Shown here: positions 24,941 through 33,877 of the stretch, one piece after another
Position numbering within the stretch: position 1 is the first letter of the stretch
Layout of the letters: each line of letters opens with the position of its first letter
NCBI GenBank assembly: GCA_964561545.1
Contig: CAZLQF010000005.1
Location: 57,868-121,867 of the forward strand
DNA length: 64,000 nucleotides
From: CAZLQF01 sp964561545
Lineage (GTDB): Bacteria > Bacteroidota > Bacteroidia > CAILMK01 > CAYYUA01
Direction: 5' to 3'
The notes under the pieces: model-generated
What the model was told of the DNA's origin: nothing
Databases searched by the model: none
Seen by the model: only the letters and a program-made list of their open reading frames with translations
Program-made: the position numbers and the translations under genes

Positions 24941-25510
24941 TTAATAGCGAAAATTTTCGGACTCAGGCCTTGCCGCCCAATCACTTAGCGTTTGGGCATT
25001 GGCATCTTTATCGGATAGGATGGGATCCTTGATGGGCCAATCAATCCCGATTTCAGGGTCATTCCATAAAATTCCTGATTCCCCATTGTTGTTGTACACG
25101 GCTGTGCATTTGTATTGAATTTCGGCTGTATCGGAGAGTACGCAAAACCCCCTCGCAAAACCAGCCGGTGCCCATAATTGCTTTTGGCTGTCTTCAGAAA
25201 CTTCTATTCCATACCATTCACCAAAAGTAGGGGCCCCTTTTCTAATGTCCACGGCTACTAAATAAGCTCTTCCTTGAGTTACACGCATGATCTTACTCAT
25301 GGGAGGCTCCCATTGGAAATGTAGCCCTCTTAGAACACCTTTAGTGGATTTGGAATGATTGTCTTGAACGAACTGCGTTGGCAAGCCTTTTTCCATGAAC
25401 TTATCATAGCGATAAATTTCCTGGAAAAATCCCCGATCATCATTGATCCGGCCGTTGGTTACGATCTTTACTTCCTGTAAATTAGGGGCATCTTCTACCT
25501 GGATCTCCAT
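24941..25510 (-). CDS. rfbC: dTDP-4-dehydrorhamnose 3,5-epimerase
   Basis: 189 residues. The cupin-fold enzyme epimerises C3 and C5 of dTDP-4-dehydro-6-deoxyglucose. NDDRGFFQEIY, QDNHSKSTKGVLRGLHFQWEPPMSK (with the catalytic His) and AVDIRKGAPTFGEW are diagnostic; GFARGFCVLSDTAEIQYKC and ESGILWNDPEIGIDWP complete it. The open frame runs 41 codons further upstream, but that part reads through a GC-rich palindromic patch and has no family match, so ATG 25510 was chosen. Confidence 0.94.
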   Translation of the reverse strand: MEIQVEDAPNLQEVKIVTNGRINDDRGFFQEIYRYDKFMEKGLPTQFVQDNHSKSTKGVLRGLHFQWEPPMSKIMRVTQGRAYLVAVDIRKGAPTFGEWYGIEVSEDSQKQLWAPAGFARGFCVLSDTAEIQYKCTAVYNNNGESGILWNDPEIGIDWPIKDPILSDKDANAQTLSDWAARPESENFRY

Positions 25511-25593
25511 TTGATTGGTTTTAAATTGCCAAGCGAAATTATAATTTTTAACTAGTAATTGATTAGTAGCGTTGATTTGAAAAGAGGTATGAA

Positions 25594-25632
25594 ATAGGGA
25601 GGGTCGGGGTTCAGACCTCCGGTCGGAAACCA
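25594..25632. repeat. GC-rich palindromic island upstream of rfbC
   Basis: In an AT-rich spacer, 25601-25631 is unusually GC-rich. It contains GACC-TCC-GGTC (25614-25624) and a direct repeat GGTCGG. It could be a short dispersed repeat or a hairpin between the GT2 and rfbC genes. Confidence 0.35.
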
Positions 25633-25674
25633 ATAATCCTCAAAACTTCGAACTTTAAGTATTGAATATTGAAC

Positions 25675-26721
25675 CTACCTAATAGCTTTTATTAACGCTT
25701 TATAGGTCTTACGCCCTTTCAGGAAAAATTGAAGAGCAATGCTCTTCGGATAGAGTAATTTAAATAGCTCTTCATCCGGTATTTTACGAATCTGCTGTAC
25801 GGCTTCCCGTTTTTTCCATAGATAGAATCTTTCGGCAAGTAGCCATTGATGAGCTGCAATGATGGCTCTTACCCGCTTAAATTCAAACTTGGCAAGGGAA
25901 GAAGCAATGGCAAGCAGGTCTAACAACCATCGCTTAAAAAGGATGCGCTTCAGATTTTCGCTGCTTAGGTTTTTGATGAGCATGATCACACTGTTGCGGT
26001 GGTTCAGGTAGTTTTTCATATAGCTTTCGGCAGGCAAGGAAGCACCCCCGTAGTGGTAAACTTTGGCCTTTGGAATTACTTTCAGCACATAGCCCGCCAA
26101 ATTCAACCGCCAGCAATAGTCGATCTCTTCCATGTGCATGAAGAAATCCTCATCCAACTTGCCAACCTTGTTGATGGCATCAGCCCTTAAAAACATGGCA
26201 GCACCGGAAGTCCAGAAAACTCGGGCTTCATCATCGTACTGGCCCTCGTCCTTTTCCATTTGATTGAAAACACGTCCTCTCAGGAAGGGGAAACCGTAAA
26301 TGTCCATGAAACCACCCGATGCCCCGGCATACTCAAAATCGGTTGGGTCGATCATAGAAACCAATTTGGGTTGAAGCGCTCCGATGTTCGGGTCTTGTTC
26401 GGCAGCTTGAACCAAAGGCTCGAGCCAGTCAGGCTCCACAGTTACATCGTTGTTGAGCAATACAAAGTATTTGCCTTTAGCATGACTGAAGCTAAGGTTG
26501 TAGGCAAAGCTATAGCCTCCGTTTTTACCGGTTTCATAAACCTGTATTTCCGGGAAATTTTCTTTTGTATACCGGATACTTGAATCTGTTGAAGCATTGT
26601 CGACCAATATCACCTCAAAATTGGGATAAGTAGAGGCCAGCACACTTTTAAAGCAATCATGAAGGAAAGCCTGGCCATTGTAATTGATGATGAGGATGCT
26701 AACGAGCGGATGGGAGGTCAT
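25675..26721 (-). CDS. Glycosyltransferase family 2
   Basis: 348 residues. The GT-A fold is shown by SILIINYNGQAFLHDCFKSVL, VILVDNASTDSS, the DxD-region VLLNNDVTVEPDWL and the acceptor/His segment FFMHMEEIDYCWRLNLAGY. It resembles rhamnosyltransferase-like GT2 proteins, apt given rfbC and rfbD downstream. The C-terminal 100 residues are basic and amphipathic with one hydrophobic stretch. The gap to rfbC is 164 bp. It acts at the cytoplasmic face of the inner membrane on a surface glycan. Confidence 0.9.
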   Translation of the reverse strand: MTSHPLVSILIINYNGQAFLHDCFKSVLASTYPNFEVILVDNASTDSSIRYTKENFPEIQVYETGKNGGYSFAYNLSFSHAKGKYFVLLNNDVTVEPDWLEPLVQAAEQDPNIGALQPKLVSMIDPTDFEYAGASGGFMDIYGFPFLRGRVFNQMEKDEGQYDDEARVFWTSGAAMFLRADAINKVGKLDEDFFMHMEEIDYCWRLNLAGYVLKVIPKAKVYHYGGASLPAESYMKNYLNHRNSVIMLIKNLSSENLKRILFKRWLLDLLAIASSLAKFEFKRVRAIIAAHQWLLAERFYLWKKREAVQQIRKIPDEELFKLLYPKSIALQFFLKGRKTYKALIKAIR

Positions 26722-27192
26722 AGGCGATTATTGTAAAACTGCTAAGACTATTTTAAAAATCATCTTGTAAGCAAAACTTAAGCTTCAAAGTTAAAACATC
26801 CATCCGCCAATTGGAACGAACCAGCATCAATCCACTGGCATCAATCACATCAACCCCGCCATCTAAAGTACCATCCTGGATGAAAATGTTCCGGTCAAGA
26901 TAATCTGTTTTACTGCTACTTTGGATGGCATGCCAGTACATTTTGGTCCTTTCTTATTAGCTCTTTAAAAAACTGAACTTGTTTTCTAAATATAAATAGA
27001 AAAACTAAGGGGTTATGAAAACGAAACGTAAATGTACTGCTCAAGAAAAGGCATTTTAAAACTTTTGGCAAGTATTTTTAATGTTGAAACATTTAATTTT
27101 GTAGAACTTTCTGATGACAGGGTTTTTTGACTAACTTAAATCCTTTGGCACAAGAAATTGATAATGTAGTTTAGCTTACAAACTTGAAATTT
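26722..27192. other. Intergenic region with a doubtful 62-codon frame
   Basis: A minus-strand frame at 26753-26941 reads NIFIQDGTLDGG-VDVIDASGLM, which looks like the dockerin-like DGTIDG..DAS segment found near the C-termini of some exported Bacteroidota proteins. It lacks a domain partner and may be a gene remnant. The rest is AT-rich and carries the promoter of the next gene. Confidence 0.35.
27145..27174 (+). promoter_or_regulatory. Promoter of the RND adaptor gene
   Basis: TTG (27145-27147) and TAGTTTAG (27167-27174), 19 bases apart, match TTG-N17-23-TAnnTTTG with one mismatch. The ATG is 18 bases further on. Confidence 0.45.
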
Positions 27193-28266
27193 ATGCAAAT
27201 AAAAAATTGGCAAAACGGAATCGTTGCCTTGCTCTTGCTTGGGGTCGTTGGATTTTTCATAATCCCAAAATTACAACCCCTCAAAGTTGATGAACCCAAA
27301 TCACAAAATAAATCAAAGGAATCCAAAGGCGTTCCGGTTTATGCCACCGTAGTTGAGCCCCAGGAATTGTCAAATTCACTTACGCTGACCGGTACCGTAA
27401 GCCCGTCCCAGGAAGTGGATCTGAAAACTGAAGCTTCAGGCAAGATCACTCAACTACCCCTTGAAGAAGGAGCAAAAGTGAAAAAGGGCCAATTGCTTAT
27501 GAAGATCAATGCCAGTGAATTAGAGGCTCAGTTAAAACAAAAACAAAACCGCGAAGAATTATTGAAGCAAAAGCTAACAAGAAAAGAGCGCCTCTTAGAA
27601 AACGAAGGCATCAGCCAAGAATCCTATGATGAAACCAAAACAGAATTAGAATCTATTCAAGCGGAAGTAGATCTTATCCAGGCACGGATTGAAAAAAGAG
27701 CAATCCGTGCTCCTTTTGATGGTACGCTTGGCCTAAGGCACGTAAGTATGGGAAGTTACGTTTCCCCGTCAACCAAGGTTATCAGCCTCATCAACAAACA
27801 ACCGGTAAAAATTGATTTTTCGGTCCCAGGTGAATATGCTAAATACATTGAGAATGGGGAACCAATAAAGTTTTCCGTGAATGGTGTAGATAGTAACCTT
27901 ACAGCTAAGATCTTTGCCATTGAACCTGCCATTAACGTAGATACCCGAACCATGCAAGTAAGGGCTATTTACCCCAATCCCCAAGGGAAAGTAGTTCCCG
28001 GAACTTTTGCCAATATCAAGTTAAATTTATCGACCCTTAACGATGCGTTAATGGTACCATCAATGGCAATTGTTCCTGAATTACAAGGAAAAAAGGTTTT
28101 CCTATACCAAAGCGGTAAGTCAAAACCCCAACCAGTAGAAACAGGTCAACGTACCAACACCCAAGTGCAGGTAAAAGAAGGCCTTTCGAAAGGCGATACG
28201 GTTATAACGAAAGGCATTCAGAAATTACGACCTGGCGCTACCGTATATATTAAAGCTTGGGAATAA
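27193..28266 (+). CDS. Efflux RND transporter periplasmic adaptor subunit (no pump adjacent)
   Basis: 357 residues. An N-terminal membrane anchor (GIVALLLLGVVGFFII) is followed by the barrel-sandwich lipoyl half GKITQLPLEEGAKVKKGQLLMKIN, a coiled-coil hairpin (about 100-160), the second lipoyl half IRAPFDGTLGLRHVSMGSYVS, and beta-barrel/membrane-proximal domains ending GDTVITKGIQKLRPGATVYI. Such adaptors link an inner-membrane RND pump to TolC. Here no RND pump or TolC follows; the next gene is DUF1569. ATG 27193 was preferred over TTG 27184. Confidence 0.88.
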   Translation: MQIKNWQNGIVALLLLGVVGFFIIPKLQPLKVDEPKSQNKSKESKGVPVYATVVEPQELSNSLTLTGTVSPSQEVDLKTEASGKITQLPLEEGAKVKKGQLLMKINASELEAQLKQKQNREELLKQKLTRKERLLENEGISQESYDETKTELESIQAEVDLIQARIEKRAIRAPFDGTLGLRHVSMGSYVSPSTKVISLINKQPVKIDFSVPGEYAKYIENGEPIKFSVNGVDSNLTAKIFAIEPAINVDTRTMQVRAIYPNPQGKVVPGTFANIKLNLSTLNDALMVPSMAIVPELQGKKVFLYQSGKSKPQPVETGQRTNTQVQVKEGLSKGDTVITKGIQKLRPGATVYIKAWE

Positions 28267-28387
28267 CCTGACAACCAGTTTAAAAAATCAAGTATTCAGA
28301 ACATTTATAAGTAGATCATGGAGCATTAAATTCTATTTTCATCGAAAATTGTTAATTTTAACATCCTAAATTAAGTTAACCCTTTGT

Positions 28388-28828
28388 ATGAATCTGTTAA
28401 CCTATTTGGATTACTTAAATGAGCTGCAATCAGACCAAAAACCTCACTGGGGTTCCTTAACCGCTCAACACATGGTAGAGCATTTAACTTACGTGTTCAG
28501 GGTTTCTATGGGCAAAGTACACAGTACCGTCAAGGTAGAAGAAGAACAGATCAACACTTACAAGGAACATTTGACCAATGACCAGCCATTGCCCAAAAAT
28601 CAAGAAGCTTTTTTAAGGAGGGAGCGATACCCCACCTTATGGCGTCTTAATTTAAAACAATCCATAGCAGACTTAAAACGAGAGCTTAATAGTTATCAAG
28701 GATATTATAAGCTTTTACCTGACAGGAAGCACAACCACCCACTTTTTGGTGCGCTCAATAAAAATGAATGGGATACATTTCATCACAAACATTTTCGTCA
28801 TCACCTGAAACAATTCGGTTTAATCTAA
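28388..28828 (+). CDS. DUF1569 domain protein (DinB-like fold)
   Basis: 146 residues. PHWGSLTAQHMVEHLTYVFRVSMGK and HPLFGALNKNEWDTFHHKHFRHHLKQFGLI are the two conserved blocks of DUF1569, a four-helix DinB-superfamily protein with possible metal-binding His residues. The biochemical role is unknown. It starts 121 bp after the adaptor gene and lies 83 bp before the secreted unknown on the same strand. Confidence 0.82.
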   Translation: MNLLTYLDYLNELQSDQKPHWGSLTAQHMVEHLTYVFRVSMGKVHSTVKVEEEQINTYKEHLTNDQPLPKNQEAFLRRERYPTLWRLNLKQSIADLKRELNSYQGYYKLLPDRKHNHPLFGALNKNEWDTFHHKHFRHHLKQFGLI

Positions 28829-28911
28829 AATTGAGGCTGCTGAAGTTTTTGTACCCCCAAAATAAGTGTTCTTGGTTTGTGCATATTAGGTTTTCAACTT
28901 CCACTTTTTAC

Positions 28912-30375
28912 TTGACCGGATGTAAAATTAATATACAATTCCTTCTTTATTTCTTAATCACAGTAGTTCTATGTTGTGTCGCCCATCCTTCTAATAGCCA
29001 GGAAATTACCTGGAATGAAGGCTATGAAATCGAGGACAACCTCAAATATCCAAAAATACTGGGAAAAGGTGATAACGGTTATTATGTAGCAAGGGTGAAT
29101 CATGCCAATAAGCAAACAATGATCCTTGAGCGTTACGATCAATCATTGACAAGGGTTAACCATCACAAGATCAAATTTTCGAGCAATCAAAAGCTCCGAA
29201 AAATCTTTCAGATAAATGACCGGGTTTTCGTATTTTTAACCAAACGGGGATCGGATAATGAAAAATTGGCGGTTTACGCTTTTAACTCAAAGCTGAACCG
29301 ATTTGATAAAAAAGACTTGTTGCATTTAACCAACAATACAAAAAAGCCTTCTAATGTAATCGTCAAGATTGAACAAGGCATGTTTAATGTTGCCTGGCTT
29401 CCGGACAACAACCAAACACCTAATATCACGCTGCATTCGGCCAAAATTGATAGTACGCTAAATATTCTTAAGGAGTCAAAAATTAAAACAGGTTTAACTT
29501 TTGATGGAAACATTAAGAATTTTACCCTACGTAATAACCATTTAGGAGCCATTATTAAAAATGAAGCGAATAAAAATAAAGCTCAACATCCGGCACAGCT
29601 AATTTACCATAACTTCAACAACCAAGATTCTGAAGTGATTGAGCTGGGAAAAGATTCATTGTATACCCTGTCAGGCAAGTTGGATTATGACCGGGTCAAT
29701 CAACAAATGATATACACTGCTTATTACTATAAACCAGAAGAACCGCAAGCTAAGGGCATAGCTTATTTTAAAAAACCGCTTGCAAAAAAAGGTTTCCAGT
29801 CCCATTTTATTCCTTTTCCCACAGAAGTTATCAAACAGGTTTATGGTGCCAGGGCCGAGCGGAAAGGTCTCCAATCTTTTGACCTTCAGGAACAGATCGT
29901 AAGAAGTGATGGAGGCGTTATACTTATGGCCGAAGAATTTGAAAAAGAAGAGGCTACTTCTAACTCTATTAGTTTTTATGGGGTGAGCCGGAGTAGTATG
30001 CGTACTTATTTTTATTACCGCGATTTAGTTATATTCTCTTTAGGGCCAAAAGGAAATTTTAATTGGTACAAAGTTCACCGTAAAAACCAAAATACGGTCA
30101 ATGACCGTGGTTATTTTTCATCATTCGCTTCTATCGTTTTAAAGAGCAAAGTAATACTTTTATACAATGAAGTAGCTCGAAAAGATTGGAGGTTAATGTA
30201 TTACAGCCTTTTACCTGACGGTACGTTGAAGGGTGATGTTCTCCTTGAAACATTAAAAGCAAATTCGAAGCCTATTCCTAAAAAAACAGCTCATGTAAGC
30301 CGGAATGAGATTTTGGTACCGGCATATCATCCTAAAGCTAAATTTTATTTGCTAAAAGTGAAATTTGGGGAATGA
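28912..30375 (+). CDS. Exported protein of unknown function, beta-rich
   Basis: About 487 residues. The hydrophobic stretch INIQFLLYFLITVVLCCVAHPSNSQ is a signal peptide; there is no ATG near it, so TTG 28912 is the likely start (the frame opens earlier, inside DUF1569). The mature part alternates short beta strands, with repeated phrases such as YDQSLTRVNHHKIKF, YAFNSKLNRFDKKDL and YYRDLVIFSLGPKGNFNW, which suggests a propeller-like envelope protein. No family was recognised. The start remains uncertain. Confidence 0.62.
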   Translation: MTGCKINIQFLLYFLITVVLCCVAHPSNSQEITWNEGYEIEDNLKYPKILGKGDNGYYVARVNHANKQTMILERYDQSLTRVNHHKIKFSSNQKLRKIFQINDRVFVFLTKRGSDNEKLAVYAFNSKLNRFDKKDLLHLTNNTKKPSNVIVKIEQGMFNVAWLPDNNQTPNITLHSAKIDSTLNILKESKIKTGLTFDGNIKNFTLRNNHLGAIIKNEANKNKAQHPAQLIYHNFNNQDSEVIELGKDSLYTLSGKLDYDRVNQQMIYTAYYYKPEEPQAKGIAYFKKPLAKKGFQSHFIPFPTEVIKQVYGARAERKGLQSFDLQEQIVRSDGGVILMAEEFEKEEATSNSISFYGVSRSSMRTYFYYRDLVIFSLGPKGNFNWYKVHRKNQNTVNDRGYFSSFASIVLKSKVILLYNEVARKDWRLMYYSLLPDGTLKGDVLLETLKANSKPIPKKTAHVSRNEILVPAYHPKAKFYLLKVKFGE

Positions 30376-30442
30376 CAAGTCCTAAACTTGATAGGTTGGG
30401 TCTTAATTATTTTAGAATTTCGTACTAAAAACCTAAACAACC

Positions 30443-31666
30443 ATGAACTTTAAAAAAATCACATTCAAAAACAAAGAAGGCGAGGACTTGGCAGCTTACA
30501 TTGATCTACCGCCCAATGGTAAACCCAAAGCTTTAGCTGTTTTTGCTCATTGTTTTACGTGTAATAAAAACCTGAAAGCTGTTTCAAATATAAGCCGAGC
30601 CTTGACTGTAGAAGGAATTGGGGTCATGCGTTTCGATTTTACCGGGCTTGGGGAAAGTGAAGGAGACTTTTCTGATACCAACTTCTCAAGTAATGTAGAT
30701 GATCTTATTGCAGCTGCAGGCTATTTAGAGGAACATTATGAAGCACCATCCCTTTTAATAGGTCATTCCCTCGGTGGGGCAGCTGTATTGATCGCTGCTC
30801 GTTCAATTCCATCGCTAAAAGGGGTTGTAACTGTTGCAGCACCAGCCGATCCAGCCCATATTAAAAATCATTTTGAATCTAAACTTGAAGAAATTGAAAA
30901 GGAGGGAGTGGCTCAAGTAAATTTGGCCGGTAGGCCCTTTAAAATCAAAAAACAATTCATTGAAGACCTGGATGCTAATAACGTGGAGAGCCATGTGCGC
31001 AATTTAAAAAAACCGTTATTGGTCTTACATTCCCCATCAGACAATATTGTGGGAATTGACAATGCAGCAAGGATTTATCAAGCTGCTTTGCATCCCAAAA
31101 GCTTCCTTGCTTTACCCGATGCTGATCATTTATTGATGAAAAATATAGACTCCCAATATGTTGGTAAGACCATCGCTACATGGTCCAGAAGGTATCTTTA
31201 TTTGGAAGAAGCAGAATCCAAGCCAACACTTAAAACTGAAAAGCAAGTTGTAGCCAGAATTGGAGAAGAAAAATTTACTACCGAGATCCAATCCGGAAAG
31301 CATGCCTTGATTGCAGATGAACCTGAGGCCTATGGAGGTAATGACTACGGCCCCAATCCTTATGATTATTTGGCTACTTCTTTGGCCAGTTGTACGGCCA
31401 TGACCATTAAAATGTACACAAATCAAAAAAAGTGGCCATTGGAGGAAGTTTATGTTCATGTTCAGCATAAAAAAGAACATGCAGAAGATTGTGAGGACAA
31501 TGAATCCAAAACCAATAAAATCGATGTATTGGAGCGTGAAATCGAATTGGTCGGGGATCTGGATGATCAACAAAGACAACGTGCATTAGAAATTGCTGAT
31601 AAATGCCCCGTGCATAAAACTTTGAGTGCGGACATTAAGATCAATTCCTCATTGGTAAGAGGATAA
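30443..31666 (+). CDS. Alpha/beta hydrolase-OsmC fusion protein
   Basis: 407 residues in two domains. Residues 1-250 are an alpha/beta hydrolase with nucleophile elbow GHSLGG (Ser109) and an acid/His pair near DNIVG and DADHLL. Residues 265-407 are OsmC-like: GPNPYDYLATSLASC with Cys317 and CPVHKTL with Cys388, the redox pair that reduces organic hydroperoxides. The fusion is known in Bacteroidota and Proteobacteria and is thought to detoxify peroxides or handle acyl-linked substrates. It is monocistronic by spacing. Confidence 0.93.
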   Translation: MNFKKITFKNKEGEDLAAYIDLPPNGKPKALAVFAHCFTCNKNLKAVSNISRALTVEGIGVMRFDFTGLGESEGDFSDTNFSSNVDDLIAAAGYLEEHYEAPSLLIGHSLGGAAVLIAARSIPSLKGVVTVAAPADPAHIKNHFESKLEEIEKEGVAQVNLAGRPFKIKKQFIEDLDANNVESHVRNLKKPLLVLHSPSDNIVGIDNAARIYQAALHPKSFLALPDADHLLMKNIDSQYVGKTIATWSRRYLYLEEAESKPTLKTEKQVVARIGEEKFTTEIQSGKHALIADEPEAYGGNDYGPNPYDYLATSLASCTAMTIKMYTNQKKWPLEEVYVHVQHKKEHAEDCEDNESKTNKIDVLEREIELVGDLDDQQRQRALEIADKCPVHKTLSADIKINSSLVRG

Positions 31667-31874
31667 AAAAATTAAAGCCATCGCTTAGATACTAGTTTGA
31701 ACGGTTATTTAATGGTTTCCCCTTTTTATCATCATAGTATTGATTGATGATAATTTGCTGGATCATATGTGCTTTATGCAAAATACCAAAGGAAAATTCA
31801 AGGAAAATGAAGGCGTTTGCTTGCGAGCCATGACAACAAACTGCCCTAATTTTCATTCATTATTTAAGTTTGTT

Positions 31875-31882
31875 TACATTTG
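31875..31882 (+). promoter_or_regulatory. -7 element of the PPIase cluster
   Basis: TACATTTG followed by C matches the -7 consensus and lies 24 bases before ATG 31907. It overlaps the TTG that would extend the frame, which supports the ATG start. No clear -33 TTG. Confidence 0.45.
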
Positions 31883-31906
31883 CCCTCCAAAAAAGCATCC
31901 CTAACC

Positions 31907-33877
31907 ATGAAGAAATTTATAGCTTTTCTAAGTTGCCTTGGATTGTTAGCCTGTAGTAACCAAGTTACACAATCCGGTTCCGATAAGCAGGTTTTATTTA
32001 CCGTGGCTGACGAAGCGGTGAGCAAGCAAGAATTCAAGTACATTTATGAAAAGAACAATTCCGCTGATGAAAACCTGTATTCCAGAAAAAGCTTAGAGGA
32101 GTACCTTGACCTTTACCAAGAATTTAAACTCAAGGTTAAAGCGGCCAAAGATGCTGGCTTAGACACTACCGAAAAATATTTGAACGAATACAAAAGCTAC
32201 CGAAACCAATTGGCCGAACCTTATCTTAAAGACCAGGATCAAATGGATAGCCTGGTTAAAGAGGCCTATAATAGAAAACAACATGAATTAAAAGTTAGGC
32301 ATATCCTTTTCAGACTCCCCAAAGATGCCACCCCTAAAGATACATTGGATGTTTACCAAGAAGCCAAGCAAGTTCGCAACGATATTATCAACGGCAATGA
32401 ATCGTTTGAAGCAATGGTTATGCAACATTCCGATGATCCAGCAGCCAGGAAAAACAAAGGCAAATTGGGTTATTTTTCCGTTTTCAAAATGGTATATCCT
32501 TTTGAAAGTGCTTCTTATCAATTAGAGGAAGGTGCCATATCAGAACCTGTAAGAACAAAATATGGGTACCATTTAATTAAGCTTGAAGACAAACGGCCCT
32601 ACAGTGGTAAGGTAACAGCAGCTCATATTATGCTCAAAAATCCTAAAAATAAAGGCTCAAAAGTTCAAAAGCGTAAAAAGCAAAAAATTGACAGCATACA
32701 CAGGGCCATTACTGATGGTGCTGCTTTTGAAAAAATGGTTCGCAAACATTCCCAGGATAGAAGAAGTAAAAGGAATCAAGGCAAATTGCCCGCCTTCGAA
32801 CGTACAGTGGAATACTTACCAGAGAACTTTATTGACACTGCCTTTGCGCTTGAAGAAAACGGAGCCATCTCGCAACCCTTTAAAACAAAATATGGTTGGC
32901 ATATCGTCAAAAGAATTGATAAAGAAGGCATTAAACCATTTGAAGAAATGAAAAAATCCCTTGAAAAAGAAGTTAAAAAGAACAATAGGTCTTCCCTTAT
33001 AGAAAAATCAGTGGCTGAAGATGTTAAAGAAAGAGAAGATTTTAAATTTTACAATGAAAACTTTAACATGTTCATTAAACAAATGGATACCATGCTCTTA
33101 CAAGGCAAATGGGAATTGAAGCAGCCCAATAAGTATAAAAAACCTTTAATTAAAATCGAGGATGAGCTAATATCACTTTTATCGTTTGCTGAATACGTAA
33201 AACAGCAACAAGAAAAAGCTAATTACCCTACCGTTTATGCTGCTGTCCAAAATTATTATGAAGATTTTGAAACCAAGCAATTAATAGATTACCTGGACCG
33301 GAATTTAGAAGAAAAATATCCGGAATTCCGGCATCTTTTGCGGGAATACCAAGAAGGAATCCTGTTGTTTGAAATTACAGACAGGCGCGTTTGGAGTAAA
33401 GCCATGGAAGACACAACTGGGCTAAAAAAGTATTTTGAAAACAATAAAGAAAAATACCAGGAACAACACAGATTTGGAAAACGTAAACATGCTTTCATTT
33501 TTGAAGTTGCCGATGAAAAAGCTGCAAAAGCTGTCAAGGGTTCTTTAGAAGATGGAACCAGCCCTCAACAGGTAGCCAAAAAGCATGCTGACCAATTGAA
33601 TGATTCTTTGAAATCCGATAAATATGAGGATGGAGATCATCAAATAGTTGACCAAATACCAGCAAAAAAAGGTGTTTACAACCTTACCCAAGACGGTCAA
33701 CAATTTGTTGTTTACATAAAAGCCGTAGAACCCCCTCAGCCCAAAGGTTTAGAAGAAATTCGTGGCGTGGTTATTGCTGACTATCAGGATTACCTTGAAG
33801 AACAATGGATCAATCAACTAAAAGAAAAATATCCTGTAAAAGTTAATGAGGAAGTACTTGATTCCATGGTTCAATAG
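31907..33877 (+). CDS. Periplasmic peptidylprolyl isomerase lipoprotein, double PpiC domain
   Basis: 656 residues. MKKFIAFLSCLGLLAC is a lipoprotein signal with Cys16 as the acyl site. A SurA-like helical N-domain is followed by two parvulin domains: about 125-235 (KVRHILFRLP...GKLGYFSVFKMVYPFE...TKYGYHLIKL) and about 240-345 (TAAHIMLKNP...GKLPAFERTVEYLPE...TKYGWHIVKRI). A long helical C-terminal chaperone-like region follows. It probably assists outer-membrane protein folding. It is the first of three tandem SurA-type genes and overlaps the next by 32 bases. Confidence 0.9.
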   Translation: MKKFIAFLSCLGLLACSNQVTQSGSDKQVLFTVADEAVSKQEFKYIYEKNNSADENLYSRKSLEEYLDLYQEFKLKVKAAKDAGLDTTEKYLNEYKSYRNQLAEPYLKDQDQMDSLVKEAYNRKQHELKVRHILFRLPKDATPKDTLDVYQEAKQVRNDIINGNESFEAMVMQHSDDPAARKNKGKLGYFSVFKMVYPFESASYQLEEGAISEPVRTKYGYHLIKLEDKRPYSGKVTAAHIMLKNPKNKGSKVQKRKKQKIDSIHRAITDGAAFEKMVRKHSQDRRSKRNQGKLPAFERTVEYLPENFIDTAFALEENGAISQPFKTKYGWHIVKRIDKEGIKPFEEMKKSLEKEVKKNNRSSLIEKSVAEDVKEREDFKFYNENFNMFIKQMDTMLLQGKWELKQPNKYKKPLIKIEDELISLLSFAEYVKQQQEKANYPTVYAAVQNYYEDFETKQLIDYLDRNLEEKYPEFRHLLREYQEGILLFEITDRRVWSKAMEDTTGLKKYFENNKEKYQEQHRFGKRKHAFIFEVADEKAAKAVKGSLEDGTSPQQVAKKHADQLNDSLKSDKYEDGDHQIVDQIPAKKGVYNLTQDGQQFVVYIKAVEPPQPKGLEEIRGVVIADYQDYLEEQWINQLKEKYPVKVNEEVLDSMVQ

